64,000 bases of DNA from the NCBI GenBank assembly GCA_019022495.1, contig JAFEKR010000004.1, positions 2,108,001 through 2,172,000 on the forward strand, in the 5' to 3' direction. This document shows, one piece after another, positions 42,140 to 52,625 of this stretch. The position numbers and the translations under genes were made by a program. The notes below the pieces were generated by a model. That model did not search any database. It saw only the letters and a program-made list of their open reading frames with translations, and was not told the DNA's origin. The first letter of the stretch is position 1. Each line of letters starts with the position of its first letter. Source of the DNA: Epichloe hybrida. Taxonomy: Eukaryota > Ascomycota > Sordariomycetes > Hypocreales > Clavicipitaceae.

Positions 42140-43380
42140 AGGGTTCTTTTCTCGGAAAATGAAAGCACGAAAACTACAGCGGAGCGGGGGTGAAAGACCA
42201 TCCTAAGCGGAAGGTGTTGAAAAGAAAGAAAAAGCGCAACGGTTCATGTCCCACCTAGGCGATCTATAGAGCATCGACGACCCTCCTTGCTTCCCTTAGA
42301 TAAATCCTCTACGAGGGAGAATGATGATGGGGGCGGGATGATGGAACAGGTTCGCTGGAACTGGCAGGCTCTGCAATTCACTTTTTTTTTTTTCGGCTGC
42401 GGCGTGTAAAGGGATGACTTCCATACCAGGTATCGCATCATGGGCAAGCGAGGCAAACAAGAAAAATAAAACCCCAAAGATTCAGTAACTAGATTGGGCT
42501 CGACTCTGACTCGTGACTGATTATATCCTGCCTTTTGTCCAGCTCAGACAAGCCTTGTCCTTGGAAACGCGTTGGTTTTCATGATTCAAAACCCGCGCGC
42601 AGTCTGTTATCGATTGGCAGACAGGACGACAATCACAAGGTTGAATATTCATGTGGATGTGGTACCCTAGACCCGGAGATGGATATCATGGAAGCGCATA
42701 GTCACCATCACGAGCAAGTCATCTCCATTACAAGTGGGCGAATTAAGCTCGGCAGCTGTTTTATTTTAGCGTACGGACTACTCGTATTGCTTTTTTCTTC
42801 TCATGTAGGTGAGCACAAACGCCTGTGTGTCTCACAACTTGCACAGGGTGGTAAACGACTTCCCCCGTCTTGTTGTCGGAGCGAAAAACCAACTCTCTCA
42901 TCGAAGATTCACAGCACTCGCATCGCAGCATCATGAGCAAAAGAATGAGGTATACCATATATTGTAAAAATTGTACATCGCTAAATTCACAAGACTACTT
43001 ATATGATGTTTTGATGATATTACAAATGCCAATGACTTGTACTCCCCGCCCTGCCCCACCTCGTGCACGAAAGCTGTCGAAGGGTATTAAAGTCGCGCCA
43101 AAACTCCATGTAGATAGATGACTGTACCCTCACGCGATGGGTCCAAGTCCCCGATGCCGAAAAAAAAAGGGGGAGCAAAACACACGAGAAAGTGAACAAG
43201 ATTATGAGTAACCTATCGAGATGCAAATCGGGAAGCGCGACGCAGAAGGGGACGAGAAAAAAAAACCAAAAAAAGACGAACAGATCCTCCACATTAGATA
43301 TAGCAAGCTCTGTCTGGTCTTGGCGTGAACGTGCCTGTGAAGGCACAGAAACGTTGCGTGATTAAGCTTTGGGAAAGTTC
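42140..43380. other. Intergenic between convergent RPL23 and the nuclear protein gene
   Basis: 1.24 kb with poly-A and poly-T stretches (42382-42392 T, 43160-43168 A, 43258-43265 A) consistent with 3' flanks. No gene is seen. Confidence 0.6.
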
Positions 43381-46300
43381 TCACTGATTCGCAGAGAACG
43401 GATAGCTGATACCTGGCATGGCAGGAACATAGCCCGCGCAGGGGTGCCCCTGAGAAGGCCCTTCCTTTTTGTGAGGCTTGACCTTTGGTTTGGGAGCAAT
43501 GGCGCCAACTTTGGAATCGGCTACAACCTGGGCCGCTTTCTTGGCGGCAAGCGTAGCTTTTCGTTTCTCGACGGCGCCGGCCATGTTTCCGTTTGCCCAA
43601 CGACCTGGAGCAAAAAAAGTATTAGCGTTTGAATCCATATCAACATCTCCAGCAAGAGCTAGACCCCTTTCCGCTTGGTACGGAGCGTAGGAAGCCAAAC
43701 TTACTTTTCATGGAAGCCGACATCTTTTCCGACTTGGTCATGCTCTTGTAATCCTTTGCTTTCTCGTCACCGTCACCGCCGGCCGTCGATGATGGGGTTT
43801 CATGGCGGACGTCTTGCGCTGGGCGCACGATTTTGATCTTGTGCAACTTGCGGACATTATGCGGAGCATCTGGCATACGCTGGTCGAGCATGAATGATGA
43901 CTCGACACCTCCCATGGAATGCGGTACGCTTCGCTTGCCTCGCTTGCGAGGAGGCGCCTGCGTTGCCTCCTCACTCTCATCAGCATCATCCCGGAATCTT
44001 TTCTGACGCTTGGGGCGGAAGGAATACGAGGACTCTGCCGTATGCGAAGTCGAGTCAGACGACGCAGTGGACGGTCTTGAGTCCCCATTGTCGGTGATGG
44101 CTGAAGAAGGCTCACTGAAATTCTTCGACCTTGGGATTTTGAGCGTCAGCAAATGGCGCCTCCGTTGCTGATGTTGCTGCGGCGGCTGCGGCGGCTGCTT
44201 GGGCTCGGGTTGAGAATCGTCATCCATAAATTCAGCATACGTTTCGTCATATCTGACAGGTTGTCTGGCCGCTCGGCGACGTCCAGACCTGCCGTTTTCT
44301 TCAGTTTCCGTGGCACCAGAGCTTCGAGGCGTGGCAAATTCCTCAGCGGCCTGGGCGGCGTTAGCAGCCCGCTGGCCGCGTCGTCTTCTGCCTCTGGGTG
44401 CCACGCTCTCTGCATCCGAGTTCCCATCTCCGTTGAAACTCGATGTCAAGTTGACCTGGGCATCCTCGTCGGCGTTGACGTTCCTGCGTCTTCTGCCCCG
44501 CGCCGGGACGGGCGTGGAGCTGCGACTGACGTCTTGAGTCGCAGGGTCGAAGAGCTGAACAGGCTTCCTTTGTCGCTTGCCCGTAACCTCGTCGGCTTCA
44601 GAGGCCTTAACAGTCTGCCTCGGCTGGTTGCGTAGCGATCGTCCTCTTGTCATAATACCCACCTGTTGAGTCTCTGGATTCTGGCGTCCAATCTTGGATG
44701 GATGAGGATCGTACTCAAAGCCGTACGTGGAAGCCATGATACGGTCTTGGCCTTGAAGATAGCGAGTTTCGCTCATCGTTTCGCGTTCTTTGGCCTTGTA
44801 GCCCTTGACTGCAAAGTCTGGCTCCTCGTGATTGATTCCATGTTGGGTGACGTTCCTGGTCCGCGCCTCGTACTTGGCATCGGCCACGCGTCGGCGAAGC
44901 GAGTTTTCGTAGTCGTCGACGACTTTTCCCAGGTCGGTCCACTCGCCCTGCCATTGCACGAGCGAGACATTGATCGCCTCAAGTACCTCATATAGCTCTG
45001 TCGTAGACATGTCTTCGTAGTTCTCAATGGCCGCAATGTAATCATCGGCATGTCGAAGTTTGCGATACTTGAAATAGCGTCTTCTCTCCGGTTGCTCTTG
45101 AGAATCAGACATGTCTCCCTCGTCCGCATCTTCTCCAGCCGGAGCCGGAGAGTTGTTGGCAGTAGGATCCATAGAATCTGGGACAGGAGAGCCGCGCAAG
45201 GGAGTGTTGAGGGCTGGCGTCTGCGCCTCAAGTCCTGCTGGGTCAGGCGCATCATCGTTATCCTCAACCATGGGTTCCATGTCGTTTCCATCTTTGTCGG
45301 CATCCTTGTCCTCCGGTGTCGCTTCATCGACGCCTGCCTCGTCGTCGGAACGGGCTTTCTTCTCAGGGTAGGATACATACTCTCCATCGATGTAAGGTGT
45401 CAAGTGGGACCAGCGACCAGCAGGTGCTGGCTGAGGCTTGCTTGGTCCCAATTGCGATGGTCGTCTGTCTTCCAGAGAATCCTTGTTTCCGATAGCCGTG
45501 ATGTCTGATTCCTCGGAAACCTTGTCCTTTCCGTCCATTTTCGTAGAGGCGGGCGATCTTTTGGACTCATCCGACGCGACATGACCCTCCTCCTCCTCCT
45601 CCTCCACCTCCACCTCTTTTGTTAACTGCTCTTCTTGGCCTTTCTCAGTATCTGCTTCGTCAGATCCGGAAACTTTCTCTATAGAGATAGATGGTATTGT
45701 TGCGGTATGCATTTCACGAACAGGACTCTGCCTCGTATCTGCCATCTCAACATCGTTTGTAGTACCCTCGGCAGAGGCGTCTATTGCTGCTGTCTCATCA
45801 GAAGCATTTGTCGACGATGATGATATTGCGGAAGATGCAACCATCGCTTCTGGGCCATCCTCGAGTTGCGATGACGATTTCTGGGCCAACTTTGGCGAGC
45901 CAGCGGACTCTCCAGTGTTGGTCACTTCTGTGGGCTCAGAGACAGCAGCTTCAGCTGCAGGTAGCTGGTGCCGAGTTTTATCAGAGACGGAGATTTCGGG
46001 GACGGGAGAGCCCTGTTCGCCTGCAGCTGGCTCTGTCGGTATAGTAGCAGCATCTTTGCTCACATGTGCAGCCTCATCTCGTACGGCCTCTGACTGTGCC
46101 GCGCATGTTGGAGGCTGAGCGTCCTCGCTAGTGGCAGCAGCTTTACCATCTGTTGCTTGCCCAGCAGAGGGCCTCCCTTGGCGGTTGTCTTGGGCGATTT
46201 GAGTCTCGCTGTCGCCTGGCAGTGCTTTCCCTGACCCAAAAGCGACAGCTGGTCGTTTAGGCGAGGCGGGGGGGCTTGCACGGAGTTGAGGATCAATGTT

Positions 46301-47134
46301 TTCTTCCTCATTATCGTCGACTGCGCCTTCGCTGTCGGCCAAGTGTTTCTCATTGGGGTAGAGAGTGCCAAGATGTGAAGCTGCCGCCGTCGATTTCCAT
46401 GAGCCGTTGAAAAAGTGATCCACAGACGAAGCGCTTGAGTGGCTTCCTCGGCGAATTTCGGAGTCTCCCCTATCGGAATATGATACACCAACCTCGATGG
46501 TATCCTTGACATCCTCATCGTCGCCAGGGTCGGCAACCCCGGCTATTGACTTGTGATCTACATCTTTGTAGGTGCCAGCGGCGGTGTCTGCGCCGAGTGA
46601 AGCCCCCCGTCTCTTGGCACCAAAGCCATGAATATCTTCGGTGTCATAGCCATGGTCAGGTCTGCGTTTCTTTGCGCGAGACGAGGTCGAGTTGGGAACA
46701 ACAACTTCGTCATCGACATGCTCAAACGTGTAATCCACGCGAGCTCTTTTGCGAAGAGTGTGACCGCCTTTCCTGGGGCTGTCTTGGTCAAAAAGGTCAT
46801 CGGGAGTGCCGTAGCTGTCCATTGTCCTGGACCGCCCCTTGATGACCTGGCCACGTGTGCCGGGGGCTGATGCTGGTGCTGGGAAGGCGAAGGCTTGCTG
46901 AAGACTTTTGCTCCCACGCCTACTCCGGGTCCCGGCTTGTGGGCTATTCGCAGCAGAGGCAGAGGCAGAGGCAGAGGCAGAGGCAGAGGCAGAGGCAGAG
47001 GCAGAGGCAGAGGCAGAGGCAGAGGCAGAGGCGGGCGCCATGACCGGGCTGCCAACGGGAGTAGAGCGAGGAGATGCCGAATCGCCCAGAGTTTTGCGAC
47101 GTGCGGTGGTTGCAGTCCGTCGAGCGCGGTCCAT
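43381..47134 (-). CDS. Large, mostly disordered nuclear protein, function unknown
   Basis: A 1217-residue protein. Exon 1 is 47134-43705 and exon 2 43604-43381; the intron 43704-43605 (GTAAGT, CCAG) joins SASMK to SRWANGNMAG in phase 1. Most of it is acidic, serine-rich and disordered, with a run of Ser-Ala repeats near residue 40-65 and basic clusters (SRAKKRRPDHG, RGRRRR three times, PRKRGKRS) suggesting chromatin or DNA contact. One block looks folded and conserved (about 700-860): RRYFKYRKLRHADDYIAAIE, ELYEVLEAINVSLVQWQGEW, YENSLRRRVADAKYEARTRN, YGFEYDPHPSKIGRQNPETQ. The C-terminal 75 residues are Lys/Pro-rich and end YPFSANQ. I know conserved fungal proteins with this layout but no assigned role. 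The promoter is shared with MTC1. Confidence 0.82.
46954..47032 (-). repeat. GCAGAG hexamer array coding for Ser-Ala
   Basis: About 13 nearly perfect copies of GCAGAG on the plus strand encode alternating Ser and Ala in the nuclear protein. Uniform units point to recent expansion, in contrast with the decayed array in the forkhead gene. Confidence 0.88.
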
Positions 47135-48452
47135 CTCGAGCCGGAGCAGCCAGCGTGTTGCGGAGAGCGAGCGTGTAAGAAGAAGGGGGCGAGGTGTAAG
47201 AGGCAGACCCGCAGACGATTCGAAAAGAAGTGCTGATGGGCTGGGAAATCACGCAATGAACAGATGCCCCGACCGCGAGGAGCGTCTGGACGATGCGTGC
47301 GAGGTTCCCAGACGTCGCCAGCCTTCGTGATGGGTGGAAGAGGAAGCGAGGAGGCGAGGAGGCGAGGAGGCGAGGAAGCGAGGAAGCGAGAACCTTTGGT
47401 AATATGAGCCAGCCAGAGTGGATGAATGAGTTGAGCCAGGTCAGGACGGGACAGGACAGGACAGGACAGGACAAGGCGAGGGGGGATTTTGTTGAAAGAA
47501 AAACACGGCGAAATGGCAACAAAAAGACAAAAAGAATTGGTTGTGACAAAGGGCAAAGGGCAAAGGGCAAGTTGTGAACAAGTGCTGCGATGGCCACGGC
47601 GATGATGGACCTTTGCAGTATCAGAGACTTTTCCGATGCATTTCGCCCGCCTTCGTTGTTCAACGAGCCGGACTTGCTGGCCATCGTTTTTCTCCAGGTG
47701 TTGTGGTCCGAATAAGACAGGACCCACCCAGTTTCCTGACAAGGCCAAATGTGGGACCGTATGTACTCGCTCGTCTCTTGTGTAGCACCAATCTACAACA
47801 TGTAGGTGCCGTGTGTAGCAGCCTGTCGGGGGGCCTGTCGGGGGGCCTGTCGGGGGGCCTGTCGGGGCCTGTCAGGGGTTGCCCCAGTGGCCGATGCCTG
47901 CTGTATTTGCAGTCTAGTGGTGGTAAGGCTGGTGATGTTGGGGGGCGTCTGCAGCGAGCTTTCCAGAGTGACAGTTTTCCGGGTGGGGTCACATGCTAGT
48001 CCCTTCCGAGCTGGGCGACGATGGATGGGTCCGTCCTTGATGGCCACGGCCCACGGCAGCGACTTACATAGACGGCAGTGATTCAAAAATGACTTCAGAA
48101 TACCATCCGCGATTTGAATCATCTGTCCACTATACTCCGCACACTGGATCTGCATGCCCTATATGATGCCCTATCCAATGCCCTATCCAGGGGTCAGCCA
48201 GCTGGGGGAATCATGCTGCGCCGCATGCTGGACCTGCACGTGTCATGTTACCGTGCCCGGTCGGGCGGTCAGCCCCAGCCCCAGCCACAGCCCCAGCCAC
48301 AACCCCAGTCCCGTTGCAACCAACCGTTTCTGCTTCTCCTGGGAGTCCTGGCTAATAACTCACATGTAAAGCCAACAAATCCAACTTCCAAGCTGCATCC
48401 GCGAGCAAGCTCCTCCCTCCGCATTCCCGATTTTATCTTAGCCCGCCGCATC
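47135..48452. other. Minisatellite-rich divergent promoter
   Basis: 1.3 kb between the starts of the nuclear protein gene and MTC1. At least five different tandem repeats occur: GAGGC/GAGGA units (47343-47392), GGACA pentamers (about 47446-47475), AAAGGGC (about 47547-47571), GGGGGGCCTGTC (47821-47875), ATGCCCTAT (about 48153-48187), then CAGCCC/CAGCCA (48271-48306). No gene is supported. Confidence 0.7.
47821..47875. repeat. 12-base minisatellite CCTGTCGGGGGG
   Basis: Three full copies of CCTGTCGGGGGG plus two shortened ones. Each unit has a run of six G, so four close G-runs are available for a quadruplex on the plus strand. Confidence 0.8.
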
Positions 48453-50078
48453 ATGGCTTCCAGGAAAACCCAGCCGGCTGCTGCCGACGACAACCTCGAT
48501 GAACTCTTCCAGGGTATTGACGCCAAGCCAAAGAAGTCAGCCAACACAAAGCCGTCCAAGCCTGGCAACGCATCATCGAAATCCATGGGTGAAAATGATA
48601 TACTCGCCGATTTAGAGTCCCAGCTTGCTTCAGAAAAGGCCTCATCCCGACCACACACTCCTCGACTCAAGGAAGGCGGCCCTAGAAGGCCCCCAGGTAC
48701 GCCTCCGGTCGGCGAAGACAGGACGACTGCAGCTACCGCCCGCAAGTCGACCGACAGTGCCAGAAGCTTGAGGGCCAGCTTCACCCCGAGTGCCACCAGC
48801 TCTGAGCTGCACGAGGCCGAAAAGAAGGGCACCGTCGAGCAGGCTCAACAACAGCAACAGCAACAGCAGCAAGCGGGCGGGGGGTGGTGGGGTAGCATCT
48901 TATCTACAGCTACCGGTGTCATGAAGCAGGCCGAGGCGGCTTACAAAGAAATCCAACACAACGAGGAGGCCAAGAAATGGGCTGAACAGGTCCGTGGGCT
49001 TTCCGGAGGCATTGATGTCGGCGCTCTTCGCAGTTACGGTTAGTATGAAGCTGAACTTGCAATGCGAACCAGCAGCCTCGCGATTGAGGCGCAATGCTAA
49101 TGAAACGATCCAGGAGACGAGCTCAGAAGCCGAGCTCTACCTACCTTTACTAACATCCTCCATACTATTGCGCCACCAATCAGCTCACATGAGAGACTGA
49201 TGATTCACATCACTCACGATCTTGTCGGATATCCTTCCATGGACCCCCTCATCCACGGCGTCTTCGCCCGTGTCATGTCCCAAGTCGAAGGCGGCGACCT
49301 GCTAGTCGTTCAGCGCGGTCATGAGAGCGGCTCTCGGCACCACGTTGAGGGAAACGCCGGTTGGCGCGATGGACCTTGGTGGCGACAGACAGATAGCCCC
49401 CGAGAGCTCGGACTCGTCAAGGGCATGATCGAGGGAACTAAGCTGTGCCGTGCCGGAGCCGAATCCTACGCGAACGAATACTTTACAGCCAATGGAGGCT
49501 TTGAGCAGGCCAAGATCCGAGCAACCGAAGATTTGAGCGAGAACAACCCGGTGCGCACATCTGACATCTTCCTGTCCGTGCAAGCCATTTTGGTGGACGC
49601 CGATGAGACGCTGTTTGCCGGCTCTACCTCTTCAGAGAAAGAAAAGGAGTCTTCGGCCGTAAAGGAACAGGAAGAATCAGACCAACTTGTTTGCTTTGCC
49701 ATCTACGTACTAGACCCCATCCACGAAATCCATTTCTCCACAATCAGCCAGAGCGTGCCTCTGACATGGGTTCGCTGGCTCGACGCCGCCACCCCTCTGA
49801 CTCCTCGCTCCATGGACGAAAGCCAAGACACGGCGTCCATGGACGCCGGGATCCCCGATGATGTCAGAGAGATTATCGGCAGCGGCGGCGTAGACCCCCG
49901 CGAGTGGGTCGCCGAGTGGCTGGAGGACACGCTGAACCTGTCCGTCGGCGTGGTAGCACAGCGCTACGTCGCTCGGCGAATGGGTGTCGGTGAGGCTGGC
50001 CTAGGCAGAGGCAAGAAGCCGGTCGAGGAGCTCGTTGCGGCCAACGCAGGCGAGGTTGCCCGAGCCGGAATCATCTAA
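48453..50078 (+). CDS. MTC1: MTC1 family protein (maintenance of telomere capping 1)
   Basis: A 516-residue protein of the Mtc1 (DUF5427) family. Yeast Mtc1 was found through genetic interaction with cdc13 and is a cytoplasmic, COPI-vesicle-associated protein; its direct role is unknown. Exon 1 is 48453-49038, exon 2 49114-50078; the intron 49039-49113 (GTTAGT donor, GCTAATG branch, CCAG) joins RSYG to GDELRSRALPTFTNILHTIAPP. The N-terminal motif DDNLDELFQGI, the GGGWWGSILSTATGVMKQAE block and the C-terminal half (HERLMIHITHDLVGYPSMDPL, LVCFAIYVLDPIHEIHFSTISQSVPLTWVRWLD, DPREWVAEWLEDTLNLSVGVVAQRYVARRMG) fit the family. A glutamine run of nine (CAA/CAG repeat) precedes the Trp motif. The frame is open upstream to 48114, but only repeat sequence lies there. 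Confidence 0.9.
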
Positions 50079-50407
50079 CGCAGGATGGAACTTGGCGTCG
50101 ATTCTCTCTTGGGTGTCCTTGCCGGTTCCAAGGACTGATGAAGGGGTTGGCAACATTTGAAAGCGCAGCACAGCACAGACTTGTAGTTGATTGTGCCATC
50201 AAACTGGAAAAATAGCGTCTGTAGGACAAAGGGTTGCTCGACGATGTATGATGTAATTTTCTTCCCCTTGACACCTCGGGGCGTAATTTCTCAACCGCAA
50301 AATGGTCTGTTCTCTTACTTGGAATCCTTTCATGTTCTATTCAAAGAGTCTCAAAAAAGGAAAAAAAAACTAGTATCAAGCAAATGCCAGAGCGGTGTCG
50401 AGTTGGC
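50079..50407. other. Intergenic between convergent MTC1 and malic enzyme remnant
   Basis: 330 bases of 3' flanking sequence with an A run near 50360-50368. No gene is seen. Confidence 0.6.
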
Positions 50408-51455
50408 TCACGGAGCTCTGTCGACGGTCCCAGCTTTCCTCAACTCCCCCCTTGCCGCTCTGGACGACGCCTCCAGACTGACCTTTTTCAAAGGCCGGTA
50501 CTCTGCATGCCACATCTGCACGCCGATCCATTCCTCGAGGTCTGCATCATCCGAAGGAACGTCGGGCTGCGTGGCAACACCCTCTTCTACAGCTGCCCTG
50601 ATGACCTGCCTTGCTACCTGGAGACTGACGGCCCTCACCTGGTCCACGCCTGGTAGCAGCGGAGCCGTGGGGTCTCGAAGCGCCGGGCTCATGGAGGCGA
50701 CGGCCCGGACTGCCGCGACCAGCATCCCATCCGTGAGAAGGCTGGCCCGGGAGAGGATGCATCCCAGGCCGATCCCCGGGAAGACCACCGAGTTGTTGCA
50801 CTCTGCTACCTCGACCGTCATGTCTCGGCCGCTGCTGCCCCATGGGCCGGTGACGGGGTCCGAGGGCGAGCCCGTGGCGCAGAGAGCCTTTCCGTCGGTC
50901 CAATGCAGCATGTCGTGCGGCTTGGCCTCGTGTAGTCTGGTGGGATTGGAAAGCGGCATTATGATGGGTCGGGGAGTGCCTTTTGCCATGGCCGTGACAA
51001 TCTCGTGCGTGAATGCGCCTGGAACCGTGGACGTTCCGATGAGAACGTTGGGCTTGACTCGTTGGATGACGGCAAGGAGGTCTGTTCCCCCGTCGGACCA
51101 GTTGGATGCGTCCTTGATGAACGGTTTCTGGGCGTCGGAGACATCGGTGGTGGTGGTGGTGAGCAGGCCGTGTTGGTTGCTCCTTGAGCGAAGCAAGGAA
51201 CGTGTTCTTGGCCAAGTCATCCTTCTGGTTCAAGTATTGCTGATGCGCCCGCTTGACCTGCTCCTCGAGCGTCTGTACATTCTGGGGCAGCAGGCCCGTC
51301 AGGTTGAATTGGCGACGTTCCTGGGCCGGAAATGCAGATCCCTTGTTCAGATACGGTGTGTTTAGGAGCGCAGCGCCAGACAAGGCGCATTCTACGGGAC
51401 CTTCGGTGCTGAGGGGTAGATGGGCGAACTTGGAGGGTTTGTCGTGGGAAGCCAT
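50408..51455 (-). pseudogene. Malic enzyme remnant with internal deletion and frameshift
   Basis: The first 93 codons (51455 to about 51180) are a clear malic enzyme N terminus: LLNTPYLNKGSAFPAQERRQ, FNLTGLLPQNVQTLEEQVKR, DLAKNTFLASLKEQ. The next bases jump, in another frame, to a late part of the enzyme: HGLLTTTTTDVSDAQKPFIK, VKPNVLIGTSTVPGAFTHEIV, PIIMPLSNPTRLHEA, GIGLGCILSRASLLTDGM, ending at 50408. Against the usual 550-600 residues about 230-240 are missing, including the malate-binding domain, the catalytic Tyr and Lys and the metal ligands. The junction is near 51172-51180. An intron cannot supply the missing part. The remaining ends are well preserved, so the loss may be recent; an assembly error is the main alternative. 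Confidence 0.8.
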
Positions 51456-52625
51456 GTCGGGTTGGCACGATGGACATGTGAATTGCTCGCGAGGGCGAAG
51501 ACGAGACTTGTTAATCTGGTGGACAGTTTTTTATTCTTTGTTCTCATTCTCAATCAGTGCGGCAGAAGAGGTGGCTGCGACTGACTGGGGATGACGTATT
51601 CGCCGACAAAATTGCACACAGCTAGCGGCGGCCCTGGGGAAAAGATGACAAAGATGACAAAGATGAACCATGGTGGATACGAGATGGGATGAGACTACTA
51701 AGACAAGGCCCAAAAATGTCGGCGCTCTAGGAGCCACGCCCGTGTAGAGCCAGAAATCACCATCCATTGAGAGGCAATGACAGGCCGACGGGCGTGGACT
51801 ATGATGGTCCAGTCTATCTGGCAGCACGAGAAACAAAGACTCTCGTTAGAAAACGAGCATCTTGCCCAGCGGACCAGCCCACTTCGTTCAAGCAGCACAA
51901 AACGTGCCAGTCGAGGAAGACTTCCGGGGAAGACTCGTTTGCGGAAACAGGAGTGGCTGGCCATGGAGTGCTGCGGGTGAGGCGAAGAAAGATGCAAGGA
52001 AATAAGCAAGGAAATAAGAAGAGCCTACGAGGACCTACCCTTGTTGTCCGGGCCACTGCGATTCCATCGTGATGTGGCGTGCACGACTAGCAGTGGTGTT
52101 CGTGATGTCGCGGTTGACTGACTGGAGAGGTGGGAAGGAGGCAAAAAGTCGAAGCGAGAAGCCGACCCAGATAAGTCGACACAGAAAAGTGGACACCACA
52201 GGCACGGGTGGGGATTAACGCGGCCAACTGCTTGCATTACATACTGGCATTTTTAACGGTGGGCCGATCTCTGAAGCAAGGCAGAAGGTGAAAAACAAAG
52301 GAGCAATGAAAACCCTACGCCCGAGGCTAGATTTCGCTTCTCCTCTTTCCATGTCTTCTGACTGGTTTTCTAGTCAGCCATCTCAAGTTGATGTCAGTTG
52401 CAAGTCCCATCATACCAAGTCCTTTGGTCAGGTTATCATCCAGTTCTCCATTAGCGGAGAATTCGAGTGCCCAAGTTGAATTGTGCCATCATCATGAGCA
52501 CATGTGTATTGATTCATTGGAAGTTTTCAATCTTCAATGCCGTGGCCTGGCGCTGGCCATGCGCTGGCACCACAATTCAATATGTTGACACGCCTCAGCG
52601 ATCGCGTCGCGTCTTCACGTACAAT
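51456..52625. other. Intergenic, upstream of the malic enzyme remnant
   Basis: 1.17 kb between two minus-strand genes. It holds an AAAGATGAC triplication near 51643-51667 and an AAGCAAGGAAATAAG duplication near 51996-52020. No gene is seen, and no sign of the missing malic enzyme segment. Confidence 0.6.

Noticed and set aside
46558..47748. Minus-strand frame of 396 codons
   Set aside because: It is another frame of the nuclear protein gene; the hexamer array keeps all frames open.
51100..51250. Explaining the malic enzyme frame change by an intron
   Set aside because: Removing an intron cannot restore more than 230 missing residues, and no good donor and acceptor pair brings the frames together.
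50187..51365. Plus-strand frame of 392 codons
   Set aside because: It is the antisense shadow of the malic enzyme remnant, whose minus-strand translation shows true family motifs.
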